DNA of 64,000 nt, from NCBI RefSeq assembly GCF_010093535.1, contig NW_022985168.1:1865491-1929490 (forward strand), read 5' to 3'. Under the pieces are notes generated by a model. That model did no database searches. It was not told the DNA's origin and saw only the letters and a program-made list of their open reading frames with translations. Shown here piece after piece: positions 31,165 through 42,518 of the stretch. Every line of letters starts with the position of its first letter. Position 1 is the stretch's first letter. Made by a program: the position numbers and the translations under genes. This DNA is from Lindgomyces ingoldianus (Eukaryota; Ascomycota; Dothideomycetes; Pleosporales; Lindgomycetaceae).

Positions 31165-34100
31165 CAGAGTTGGCAACAATTAAGTTAATTAAGTTAAGGT
31201 AAATAGCTTAATTAATTAACAGATTTAGCAGCTTTTACTTAACTTAATTAACTTAATAGCCCTAAAAAGGGCTAGCTTAATTAATTAACTTAACTTAATT
31301 AATAGCTTTATAGTGTAGTTACAGCATATTAAATTAACTATAGATATTATAGATAGTCTTAAGCTCTTTAGAAAAGATACTGTTATTACAGAGACTATTT
31401 AATACTGTTATAGGCTTTAAGCTAAGGCGCTTTTAGCTATATAGTAATTATAAAGTAGATAAAAAATTTACTTTTATATATAATTATTTTATCTTTAATA
31501 AATTACCTAATTTAAAAAAAGTCCTTTTATAGTTAGTAGCTACAGCAAAGATACTAAAGACTATAAAGGTAAAGTGTAATAAAATAAAGTACTTATTAGC
31601 CTTTTTAATCTAGTAAATAATTAGATTATATATAAATAAAAACTTTTTTAGCATAAGTAACTTAATTATTTACTACTTAAACTTATTACAGTAAAGAGAT
31701 AAGCGTGTGTTGTTACTTTATAAAGTAGCTCTTATAAAGTCTAACTAGCTTCTAGACAGCCTAGTACGCGCCTTCTTTAGTAGTGGCTCTAGTGTACTAA
31801 TTAAAGAGGTGGCATTTTTAAACTCTACCTATAAGTATTAAAAACTAATATAGTAATTATCTAGCTAGCCTTTATAAAAGTAAGGCCCTACATAAAGCTT
31901 TTTATTATAATTATAAGGCACTTTTTACACCTTATCTATGTAGCCTTTTGTGCGCGGGTGGAGACAGCAGGCTGTGTAATATGCTAGGGTATTCTTTAAC
32001 TTATGTAGATACTTGTAGATCTTTATATAAGCTATATTATAAGTAGCTTTTATATAATTCTTTAAAGTGTTAATGTTATTAAAGTTAATGTTATTATATT
32101 AATAAAGCATATTATTAAAGGTAGTAAAAAGCTAGGTAAGTGTAGGTAAAACCTTCTATATTACTTCTAACATACTAGCTACGCCCCTGCCCTCTATATA
32201 AATAGTAGCCTTTTTAAAAGGTTATAAAATCTTATAATACTCTATAATTATTACTTAATTCTTTACACTAAGGCTATTCTTTTAGATAAAGTAACACTGC
32301 TTAAGATTAAGTAGTTATAAGTATTAATAAGTGCTTTAGCATTAGTACTTAATAAGCTTATAGTTAATATAGTTATTAAAAAGCATATAAAGCTTAAGCA
32401 TGTGTAAAAAATAATTATAATAAAAGTTTTATTTTATCTTTACTAGCTTAATAATCTTTAGCATTTTTACCTTACTATTACTATCTAATTAAGTGTTATA
32501 GGCTACCTAGCATTATTTAAGAAGCTAGCAAGCTTATAGCGTATAAATAAAGGCAATAATATTAATTAAAACACTTAAAGAGCCTACTTACTGCTACTTA
32601 TTAAAAAAAGCTGCCTTATTATTTAAGTGCTTTTTTATGTTATTAAACACTTTTTAATTTTTACTAAATATAATCTGTTAAGTAGTAAAATTAATTATAT
32701 AGTAGGTGTAATATAGGCGTTAATAATAAGTGTTAAAGCTATATTTAATAGCTAAGGTGTTAATAGCAGTGTTATTATTAGTAGCATTATTAAAAATAAA
32801 GTAGCCTAAGTTACACATAAATATTTTAAAGCTTTTAAGCGTAGTGTTAATAACAGCAGTAATATTAACACCTATATGCTAGCCTATTAATAAAAGTAGG
32901 CCTAATATGTAATTATAAAGCTTACTGTTACTATTAAGGTAGTAAATATAAATACTTATTAACACTTATTTACTACTTATTAATGTCTAATTATTAAAGG
33001 AGATATAGATAGCTAATTATGTGTTACATAAGTAATTAATAATAGTAGGCACATAAGACTTATACTTAGCAATTATATAGGCTTATAAGGTATTATAGAA
33101 TCTCTAGAGCTTTATCTCTGCTAACAAGTTAGCTTACTATAACATGTTATAAAAAGCTGCGCCTTTAATTATAAAAAGCGCCTAGTTATTAGCTACTACC
33201 TAATTAAGTACTAACTATAAAAAAGTTATATATAATAAGCTTAATATAATAAGATTAGTAACACTTTATAATACTTTAAAGCCTTTATAATAGATATAGG
33301 CAAGTAAAGAGAATTACATAGAGGATGTTATTATAACATAGTAGGTAGACTTTTTACTATTTTTATTAATGCTGTAGCTAGCTTTACACTCTCTAAAATA
33401 GCGCATAATTAATATAGTTAATAAATTAGCTTAATAAAAGCTGTTAAGTTACCTATAAGTGTAGCAGTAATAGTAGAGCTAATATAGGTGTTATTACTTT
33501 TAATACTAAAGGTAATATTTATATTACTAAACCTAGCTCTTTTAACTATGCTTTAGTGTGTAGGGTAGCTTATAATAACCTAATAAGCGTAGCTAGTTAA
33601 TGCTGTTATAATTATTATTATTATTATTATTAATATTACTATTAGTAGTTAATTATAACTTGCCTATAAAGCTTTTATTAGCGTTAAGCTCTAGCAACAC
33701 ATTAGTAGCTATATTAGTAGCGCTATCTTTAAAGATAGTTTATAACACTGCGCTTTTAAGCTACTAGCTAAAAACTTAAATAAAGTTACTATTTATGCCC
33801 TTTATGTAATTAGGCAACGCTATATTAATAGAAAAGGTATTAGTATTAATAAAGATAAGCGTTAGTAGAGTAGGCAAAATAACATGTTAAAGTTATAATA
33901 AGTTTAGATAAGCACTAAGCTCTACTAAGTAAGCAGTAAGCTTTTATGTTAGCAGAATAGAAAACACTAAGCTTTATTAGGTAGGCAGTAAAGTACTACC
34001 TTAGTAGCTGTAACTAGGATTTACTACTCTACATACTAGAAGATACTATAACTTTTAGTAATCCTTTAGTAAAACTTATAATATTACAGCCTATTAAGTT

Positions 34101-34239
34101 TGTTAATTAAGTTAATTAAGTAAGTAAAATTTACTTAATTAACTTAATAAATTTAGCTTCTATGCTTAACTTAATTAACTTAATAGTATTAAGTTAATTA
34201 AGTTAAGTTAACAAGTTGACTTAATTGTTGCCAAGTCTG
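31165..34239 (-). mobile_element. hAT DNA transposon hAT-1 (dead)
   Basis: 3,075 bp. The ends are CAGAGTTGGCAACAATTAAG and, inverted, CAGACTTGGCAACAATTAAG. A perfect 8-bp duplication GTGCAGCC flanks it (31157-31164, 34240-34247), diagnostic of the hAT superfamily. Subterminal TTAATTAAGTTAA tracts occur at both ends. Size fits a complete autonomous element, but the interior is extremely AT-rich with stops in all frames. Direction is minus, from the transposase remnants. Confidence 0.92.
31440..33900 (-). pseudogene. hAT-1 transposase (RIP-degraded)
   Basis: Two conserved hAT blocks are readable on the minus strand: LAYYTACCLHPRTKGYIDKV at about 31930-31990, matching the AYYAA-xxLxP block, and the C-terminal dimerisation block FSIFAVATNYKRTFFKLGNL at about 31500-31560. 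The latter corresponds to the SIPAxSxExERxFSxAG block. Boundaries are estimates. It is inactive because of many TAA/TAG codons. Confidence 0.7.
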
Positions 34240-34247
34240 GTGCAGCC

Positions 34248-34973
34248 TCGTTTTGGGTTTCTCATGAACTGAGTAAAATCGGAATCGGCTCTTCAACCAG
34301 CCAGATTATTGATGCCTGATGACATACCTGCGTCGATGTGTTGCCAAGCTGCGTCGCGCCGGTGGAGGGCTTGGAACCTCGACCTTTCTTTCAGCTCGTT
34401 CCTGACAGGCTAGTAAAGTGTGACATCAACATGTACTACCGTGGAGAGACGGAAATTTCCGGTTACGTTGGCAAAGAGTTCTCTCGAGTGCCTAGCCCGC
34501 CTACCAGGTCATGAGGGCGTTCAATTCTTTCATCGTCGCCAGGCTGGGGATTCCCCCTTATCGAGCCTGCCTCGTGGCGGCCATGTCGATCCAATAATCG
34601 AATCTCTTTCGCAAACTAGGCTGACGATGTTTTGGACTCTGGGATCTGAGCGCGTATCTCATGCTGCAATTGGCCGCCATTGTTTCTCTACATCCACCAA
34701 TACGGCTCGTGGCTTGCAGCAAAGATGCCAGAAAAAGTACATCGGACGTCGATCTCTACTATATTTGACAGTATATTTTGCCTGGCTCCGCGCAAATTTT
34801 TGTCTCTTTAGCAGTTGAATTGTCGTTCTTTTGTAGTCCTTCGCTCTTCGCGTTTTTTTACTTGTCTAACCCACACTCGTTTTCAATTTACATACTACGG
34901 CGTTCCTCCGCCTCACCACTACACTCGTTCTCGCTCTTTAGTTAATTCCCGTCCGCAGTGAACCCCGGACAAG
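34248..34973 (+). promoter_or_regulatory. Upstream region and probable 5' leader of the VWA gene
   Basis: About 730 bases of gene-like composition between hAT-1 and the VWA gene. A pyrimidine-rich stretch (ACTCGTTCTCGCTCTTTAGT) lies 40-60 bases before the start codon, as is usual at fungal transcription starts. A 132-codon open frame at 34420-34818 has no protein-like features. Confidence 0.4.
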
Positions 34974-37934
34974 ATGTGAGTGAATGCTGCGTGGGAGAGA
35001 TTAAATTCTAACATTGTCTGCAGGAAGGTTCCAACTCCGAAGGCTCAAATTGCCTCAGTGGCCTTCATCGCATGGTTAATACCATTCTCAATTGCCACAC
35101 CCTTTGGCACTATCAACGGCGCTCTTCACCAGCATGCGGAGCACGAGATGATCACTCGGTCCGCCCTTCGATGCCCAGATGGGCAGAAGTCTGACGGCAT
35201 CTGCTTTGAGCCGCTCTCACTCGACAATCTTGCTGGCAGTCCTGGCTTCAATGGCGCTGTGGGATCTCCGGATACCCTCCCCCCAGAGGACGCTGTGGCT
35301 CACTGCGACGACGCCGACTTCCTCAACATCCCAGACTACCCTCAGTCGCGCGCGGACGCATCTGCGGCGCTTCAGGCGTGCGTCGACCACCTCAGGATGC
35401 GTTTCGGTCAAGGTATTCGCGGCGCTGCCCGAATGCTCGACAGCGACAACAAGATCATCGACAATGAAGTGAATCTCAAGGATTTCGGCCAATGTGGTTT
35501 TAGCCACCGCGAGAAGACGGATGACATGATCAACAGGGGCAAATGCGTTGCTCTCGAAGGCCTTGGGCGGGCTCTACACGGCACTGAGGACTTTTACAGC
35601 CACAGCAACTGGGCTGACCAGTCTGATCCGAACCGGCCCATCTCTGTCACCAACCCGCCTGGTCTCAATTACCGAACCCTTGCCAACGACCTCTTGGACC
35701 TTCGGGCCTCGAATAGCATATCTGAAAAGGTGCCCATTGACTTGACCACTGGATGTTTCAACGTAGCAGAGATGCTCCCCAATGGCGGTACCGGGTCCTT
35801 TGGCTGCCGGAACCGCGTTATCCACGAGAACCTCAACAAGGACCATGGCGTCATCACACTGGACGGTAGTATTACCCCTGATGCCAATGGCGTTCCGCGA
35901 GAGGAAGTGAGTGGAAACTTTGCCCGCGCCGTCCTGTCCGCGATCCAGGATGCCCGAGAGCGATGGAAGAACTTCCGGGACGAGTTGAAACGCCAACACG
36001 ACCCGGAGAAAGCGGCGCTGATCATATGCGCCATGGTTCGAGACGACCCGGCCAAGGACTGCCGCAACCGTAAACTCGCCATCGTCGTCGACTCGTCCGG
36101 CTCCAACTCGTGGACCGATCCCTCTAACCTCCGTATCCAAGCTGCTCGGGACTTCAACGCGAAACTCACCACGGCTGCGCAGGCTGGCTCTGGCCCCTAT
36201 CCCGACCAAGTCGCTGTTGTTGATTTCGATGACAGCGCCTCCCTTCTGTACCCTATGGGCGACCCTGCTGGTGCTGCTGGCACGTTTGGCGTCATCGACT
36301 CCAGCGGAGGCACCAATATCGGATCGGGCATTGCCATGGGCATCGACGAGATCATCAAGGACCAGCCCGGCTTCTTCGCAAAGCGCTCTGGTATCGTCGT
36401 TCTCACTGACGGCGAAGATGGGAGCCCCGCCAACCAGCTTCTTCAGCTTGCTCGTGCAAAGGTTCAGGGCATCCGTGTCAACTATGGCTTCCTCAGCCCG
36501 CCGGTTAATCCTGTGACCAAGCGCTCCCTGCAGAAGCGCGACCCGTCTCCAGACATCATCTCGGGCATCTTGAGCACCGGTGGCACTTTTGGAATTATCA
36601 CCTCTGCCAAAGCCCAGAAGAATTTTATTAATTTGGTTATTGCACGCGGCGCCACAGAGGTGGACTCTCCTGTCGGCAGCACGCTTCTCACGTCCGGTGT
36701 CACCGTGACCGAAAACCTTACCCCTGAAAAGAACTCGCACGACTTTATTTACTCGGCGTCTGCTGGGGAGCGTCTCAACTTTACCCTGACTGTCGTCAAA
36801 GGCACTGCTGGTATCACTGGTGTCTTGCGCAACGTCCGCGCGAACGAGAACATCGCCACGCTGAACGCGACGTCCAAGGCGCCCGCGAAGACCACCTTCG
36901 ATGCTAGCGTAGCCACCGAGCTCGAGCTGATTGTGTCGGCGCCCGGAAACGTGTCGTCGGAGATCATATTCAGTGTTGGCATGGGTACGAACCTGCCCGA
37001 CAAGAACGTGACCACTACTTCGTCCGTCAAGCCTACAACTACTAGCTCTAACTACACTGTTTCTGCAATCGCTAATGCAACAACCACGGGCTATTTCAAG
37101 AACGCGACCTCCACCTTCAACTCCAAGGCCTATCCAACCGGTCCGGTAACCGAGATGTAAGTTATTAGATCTTGCACTTCTAGAAGTTTCACTGACGCCT
37201 GTAGCACTTATGTTTACACTACACTTTGCACCACTCAGGTCGTCACCACTGTCTGCGACGGCCCAGACACAAGTATCATGACCATCTACCCAGTCTCTCG
37301 CGTTACCAGTGTCATTACTACTACCATTGCACAGTACGTAACGGCAACATGTCCCACATGCAGTCATGGATATGCCAAGGCCACTTCCAAACCAGGAGCC
37401 ACGCCCACGCAGCCTCAATCCGGTGTTGCGTATACGGTCCAATGGAACAAATACGTCTCTTCAGCGTATCAGCAACTCCAGAGCGGTCCTCCACCACAGA
37501 ACACGTACGTCCATTCCCAGGGATATCCTCCTGGACCGCCGTTGACAAAGACGTACGTCTTCTCTCAACCCGGAGGCCCCTCTACAAAGACATACGTCTA
37601 TTCTCAACCCGGGGGCCCTTCCACAAAGACATACGTCTACTCCCACCCCGGCCACGCACCTCCCTCGAGCCCGCCGCAACCGGGCTACCCTGGAGCCACC
37701 ACTGTCGTGCAAGGCTACCAAGCCGTCACCTCGCCCGCACCCGCAAACCCCCCTCTCTCCACGAGCCCGTACATCTACTACAAAGCAACAACCACGTATG
37801 AAGCCGGCAATTCCACCACCACCACCGGTGGACCCATGCTCTATACTGGCGGCGCAATCGCGCTAACTGTGCGTGACACGATGAGTGGCGTTGTGGGCGC
37901 CGTAGTCGCCGTTATGGGTTTCGGGCTGTTGTAG
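34974..37934 (+). CDS. Secreted GPI-anchored-type VWA-domain protein with Het-C/VWA7-like N-terminus, 954 aa
   Basis: Three exons: 34974-34975, 35024-37156, 37205-37934. Intron 1 (34976-35023, GTGAGT...CTAAC...CAG) splits the start codon as AT|G and intron 2 (37157-37204, GTAAGT...CTGAC...TAG) rejoins two open frames. Both are 48 bp. The product starts with a signal peptide (MKVPTPKAQIASVAFIAWLI). Residues about 30-340 resemble the Het-C/VWA7 N-terminal region, with LHGTEDFYSHSNW at 185-197. A VWA domain at about 352-535 has the metal-binding VVDSSGS (355-361). Asn-rich glycosylation sites and a Ser/Thr/Pro tail follow, with tandem TKTYVYSQPGGPS units at about 826-861. The hydrophobic C-terminus (SGVVGAVVAVMGFGLL) fits a GPI signal. 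Probably at the cell surface or wall; the ligand is unknown. Confidence 0.85.
37545..37655 (+). repeat. In-frame tandem repeat of 39-bp units in the VWA gene
   Basis: Units encoding TKTYVFSQPGGPS, TKTYVYSQPGGPS and TKTYVYSHPGHAP follow each other. They give a Tyr/Ser/Pro-rich spacer before the anchor region, a feature often length-variable in fungal surface proteins. Confidence 0.75.
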
Positions 37935-38377
37935 GTGGTTGTAATATGTTTAATTGAATGTTTATGTTTCTAATGTATGAATATTGTGGCGAGGGTGGGC
38001 GGGCGGTGATAGCGAATTAAGCGTTGGCTAGATTCTCGTGCATGAACCATCGTTTGCTATGAAGGTTACTCACTATCCACCAATTTGAAGAGCCTCCTAA
38101 TTGATTAATATTTCGACGCCGCATAATCGATTGATTGTCCAGAAATCGCCCAAATTAATCTCTCAATAAATGAAATAACCAAATATTCTATCTCCTAATA
38201 AATTAAAAATCTTAACCTCTACACTTAGAAAGCTGGTCCATAGCTATTAACCCTTTAGACAGCTTAAATAGAGCGTAGGGGAATCTACAGAGGGATCTAT
38301 AAGACTAAAAGGTATTGCTTAATTAAATCTATAGCGTAGGCGGGTGATAATAGAACCTTAGTTAAATGCAAAACTAA
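37935..38377. other. 3' flank of the VWA gene grading into mutated DNA
   Basis: The first 200 bases are of normal composition and probably hold the terminator. From about 38200 the sequence becomes TA-rich towards the foldback element. No gene seen. Confidence 0.45.
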
Positions 38378-38379
38378 TA

Positions 38380-39439
38380 ACGTACACCATAGACAAGTTG
38401 CTTACATACCTAAGTTACTTACTTTTACTAAGACTACACTAAACTACTCTTTCTACACTAATGCATTTCTAATAACACTACTTAGATGTGCTAAAAGAAT
38501 ATTAGATTTAGCTTATTCTTTAAGCTTTTAAATAAATATAATACTTTTAAAGTAATATGCTATAGCTATGTATAAAGTTTTTTAAAAAATAATAAATAAC
38601 TAATACACTAAATAACCTTTATAAGCTAATTCTATAGCTAACTTATAAAAATTAAATTATAATAAAAAAGTAAGTAATTATTAAGCATATACTTAAGCTA
38701 AATATGTATAGATTTTCCTTTTAGCTAGTAACTATAGTTAATATAGCTAATTCTTTATACACTAAGTGTAATCTAAGCTATATTAGCATAGACTAGCTTA
38801 GTTTATTTATAAAGTGTTATTCTAAAGCTTAAAGTAAACTGTAAGTATAACTACAACTATAAAAAAGCTTTTTATATAAATTTTAAAGTAATTTAAAGCT
38901 AGTTTAGCCTTATAAAAATATTAAAGCTAAGTATAGTATTTAAAATAATAATATATATAACTTTAATAAAATAGGCTTTATAATAAGCTAGATATTTACT
39001 AACTATACTTATACTTAAACTTTACTTTAAGCTTTAAATAACACTTTATAAACACACTAGGCTAGTTTATGCTAATATTGCTTAGATTATACTTAGCGTG
39101 TAAAAAATTAGCTATATTAGCTATAGCTACTAGCTAAAAAAAAAATCTTATATATATTACTTAGCTTTTATAAGTTATCTATAAAATTAGCTTATAAAAG
39201 TTATTTAGTATATTAGTTATTTATTATTTTTTTTAAAAAACTTTATATATAGCTATAGTATATTACTTTAAAAGTATTATATTTTATGTAAAAGCCTAAA
39301 GTGTAAGCTATATTTAACATTCTTTTAGCACACCTAAGTAGTGTTATTAGAAATGCATTAGTGTAGAAAAAGTAGTTTAGTAGGGTCTTAGTAAAAGTAA
39401 GCAACTTAGGTGTGTGAGCAATTCGCCTGTGGTGTACGT
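38380..39439. mobile_element. TA-flanked foldback element of two long inverted arms, 1,060 bp
   Basis: Left arm about 38380-38845 and right arm about 38975-39439 are inverted copies of each other, beginning ACGTACACCATAGACAAGTT and ACGTACACCACAGGCGAATT. Long matching blocks continue inwards, for example CTACACTAATGCATTTCTAA in both. A TA dinucleotide flanks each end (38378-38379, 39440-39441), as for Tc1/mariner-type insertion. Only about 130 bases at the centre do not pair. No coding capacity is visible. The right tip is less mutated than the left. Confidence 0.8.
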
Positions 39440-39451
39440 TAGGATAGTAGA

Positions 39452-39742
39452 TGTAACGGCGCAGGCAAGACAATAGGTCCGAATGCGGTAGGAATCCACT
39501 CAGACGCATATAGGAGTGCGTGGGGACTTAATAACCTAGGAATTCCATTAACACCTATAAGCCTTGTACAAAAGGATATTAGAAAACTACTAAGCTAGCT
39601 TAGGGGAGAGGTGCAACTAAATACTTAGGGGAATAGGGGTAACTGCGGGGGACAGGGTCGAGTCAGGGTCAGGGCCGATACGGGGACCCTTCGGATAGGT
39701 TCCGTGCGACCCGAGATGGAACGATTCATGAGAATCGTTACA
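39452..39742 (-). repeat. Solo LTR of the Gypsy-1 family
   Basis: 291 bp from TGTAACGGCGCAGGCAAGAC to AGAATCGTTACA, aligned along its whole length with the LTRs of Gypsy-1. A 5-bp duplication GTAGA (39447-39451, 39743-39747) proves that it is a complete insertion site left after LTR-LTR recombination. Both ends are clean and the middle (about 39520-39620) carries transitions. Confidence 0.92.
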
Positions 39743-39747
39743 GTAGA

Positions 39748-40383
39748 TAGCACAAATAGCACTAAGAGCAAGGCTTCGGAGAAATAGGAGTGTATTGTAA
39801 GAGAGACGAATCGCTGCCAACCCTCGCTTGTCAGGATTCATGCTTATATACGAAGCACAGGTTATGTGACCTCCAAACAGGTCAGGTGAGGCCATACTGG
39901 CCCGTTCTGGGACATCCGGCCTTACATTAAGATCTTAACAGCAGCTAAGCAGAAAGGTCTAAATTTTTAATATTACCTCTTTATACCTCTCGCGAGACTT
40001 ATATTAGAGCCCTAGAGTGTATACTTAAGCTGTTGTTAATATGTAAAGATTTCGAGGCTAGAATTAGGCTACAATCTAATATCTTAAGTATTATAATATA
40101 GGTTTCTTCTATGCTTATATAGTGTACTCTAGGGAGGCAAAAAGGACTATATTAAAGGTTCCCTGTTGTTTGTTTAAGGTGTTATTGAGATCTTAAGGTG
40201 CAATTTTTGTTATTTTTGGTGGTTTTTGGCGCTGGCGGATGACTGGTGTTGGTGGATGAGTGGTGTAACACGCTAACCTAATTAATTACTAATCTAATTA
40301 ATCAGGTTATCGATAACAACCCTGGCCTAAACACTCGCCACCTCAAGTCTCCATTCCTCCATTTTCCACTCGCATCTTCAACA
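39748..40383. other. Intergenic, partly mutated
   Basis: 39750-39920 is of normal composition with a TATA-like TTATATACG; 39930-40150 is TA-rich like the dead repeats. The last 120 bases are pyrimidine-rich and probably the promoter/leader of the next gene. No gene recognised. Confidence 0.4.
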
Positions 40384-41105
40384 ATGGCAATTACCGTGCA
40401 AGAAGCATTGGACTCTGACATCCCTCGTGCGTGCGAGGTTGAGATGGCTGCATATTCTAATGCATATTCCCCAAACCCCATAAGCTCGATCCTGTTCCCA
40501 GGGCCTTTCCCTCCAGACTCTCAGGAGAAGCGTGCACAAGGTCTCATATCTGAACGAAAAGGCGACCTAAGTACCCGATATATGAAAGCTGTAGACGAAG
40601 AGACCGGGCAATTAATAGCTTTCTCCAAATGGCATATATATGATACCCCAGAGTCCGCGGCGGCGGCGGAACGGTCGGTGGATATTAGACAAGGTATGAA
40701 TAAAGAAGCCTTTACGGCGTTCTTTGGTGGACTGGCAAAAAGAAAGAAAGAACTCATAGGCAGCAAGCCACATATTTGTAAGTATGACAATTCCTCTTCC
40801 CGTTCTCTCCGCTGCTCCATAAGTGTACTGCAGTCTAATGGTCACTAGACCTTCATCTCCTCCATACCGACCCAAAATTCCAAAAGCGTGGCGCAGGTGG
40901 ACTTCTCCTCAAATGGGGCATGGATAAATCTAACGAACTCGGCTTTCCCGTCTATCTAGAATCGACTCCGGATGGGCATCCCTTCTACCTAAAATATGGC
41001 TTTAAAGACATTGAAGAGTTCGCCCTTGACATAAGCCGGTTTGGTGGAGGAGACAAACCTCATGTCACTCCTCTGATGTTAAGAGAACCAGCGAGCGGGT
41101 CCTAG
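40384..41105 (+). CDS. GNAT-family N-acetyltransferase, 216 aa, two exons
   Basis: Exons 40384-40777 and 40849-41105. The 71-bp intron (GTAAGT...ACTAG) interrupts codon 132, and splicing gives PHIYLHLLHTDPKFQKRGAG. The acetyl-CoA loop is QKRGAGG (residues 143-149, the R/QxxGxG/A motif), followed by the helix LLLKWGMDKS, then VYLESTPDGHPFYLKYGF, the typical end of fungal GNATs. The N-terminus begins with the usual strand and helix (ITVQEALDSDIPRACEVEMA). It transfers acetyl groups to an unknown small molecule or protein amine, probably in the cytosol. The leader before the ATG is pyrimidine-rich, which supports this start. Confidence 0.87.
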
Positions 41106-42518
41106 ATACTGGTATAAATGGCGCCTTCCACGATCAGCAATTCCCCTCCTGGAACAAGGATCTCTATTTCTAGCTAAAAGGACTCAATATGGTTGCATTC
41201 TCTCGGTCTTACCCCTTTTGGACTCTGTTATGTTAGAGTTGTTTTATCGGGGAGGTTAGTTATGCAGCTAACGGATAGTAGAGGGCATATAGAGTTGCGA
41301 GTAGTCAATTGGGCGGTGAGAGCCAAATTAAGTCGTTTGAGCTAATGTGTAAAGTCTAAGGATCGAGAGATAATACAGTAGTTCGAAAGGCACTACTGCT
41401 AATGAGGTTATTACTAGACCTAAACAGGAAACTGGCGTGAGTTAAGGACCCACATTCACCTTGACGCAGGGTCACATGAAGCAATGTCACGTGCGATAAT
41501 TTGCCCTGCGCCACATAACTGCGTTGGCATAGCCTGTGATTTGTAGTGATATATCAGGGTGACGGGTGAAATTGCAAGAATTGTTGAAGGTATACTCGAC
41601 TTTCATGTGTAAGTCTTCAGGGCGCGCGTCCCTAACTGCGTCCCGGCGGACCTACTAGCCCCTGGTCACTGTCGATACACTTTCACTGCCAATAATTCTG
41701 CTCGCAGCAGAACTCGAAGTCATCGTCACCCAGGGGTGATTTAGTCTGTGTCAACCAGCCTCCCCGTATAAATATCTATCTACCGCCTCTCCAACACCTC
41801 TCCAAGAAGCCTCGACGCACCGGCACCATTCTTGAGTTTCATCCATCTCATCGACACTCGGCACGGATTCCGGATCGGCCCCAACGATTTCGAGGAACCC
41901 CGATGGGAGGTCAAAGATGGACAGCCCAAAGTACAAATACCCTCCAAACCACCTCTGCTTAGGGTTGTCTCACACTCCTTAGACCTTACCTTATCGCTTA
42001 ATGCCCTCGGTTAGGCCTCACCACTCAATTGAGCTCAACCCTCTGAATTTGCGCTTGAAATGGCGGGACGGAGATTTCGTTTTACTATTCTTTGGGATCG
42101 TTAGCTCAGATATGATAGCAAGTAGCGTTAGTAGTGGGGTATGGTAGAACTGGAGGATGATGGGTCTTTATAATGGCAGGGCCTTTCAATTATGGTTCAA
42201 TCGAGCACACATTTCATTAAATAGTAGGCGTACCTTGACAGATTTGATGCATTACTCGACATTAACTAACAGGAAGACCTCCCCACCCTCTCGTTCGAAA
42301 CTACTAACGTATTCTGCGGATATTATTCAGGGGTTGATGGGAAAGAAACATCCACCTTGCACGTGTATATGATTCGAAAACAACAACCAAGCCATACCAT
42401 CTGTTCGGATAACTTCCAGACTTCTCATCCTAGAACCGTCACTTTTGCCTTATTCGCATTCTGAAAGGGAATCATGCTATTCCTTTCTATAACTTCCATA
42501 CATCTCATCTCGTGGCCA
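41106..42518. other. Intergenic, one possible relic exon
   Basis: 1.4 kb without a clear gene. On the minus strand 41751-41966 can be read as a protein-like piece (RWFGGYLYFGLSIFDLPSGF...) that has no Met start, no clear splice site and no recognised family. It may be the relic of a gene. Confidence 0.3.

Noticed and set aside
34420..34818. 132-codon plus-strand frame before the VWA gene
   Set aside because: No domain, unusual composition, and it sits in the probable promoter and leader.
34980..37160. GTG-initiated 726-codon frame as the true start of the VWA gene
   Set aside because: Its first residues come from an intron with GTGAGT donor, CTAAC branch and CAG acceptor; splicing gives ATG plus a signal peptide.
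35574..37442. A 622-codon open frame on the minus strand
   Set aside because: It is the antisense shadow of the GC-rich VWA gene. It is rich in Arg/Gly/Val, has no domain, and the plus strand has signal peptide, domain motifs and good introns.
41751..41966. Protein-like minus-strand piece as a gene
   Set aside because: No Met start, no supported splice site, no recognised family; noted only in the intergenic entry.
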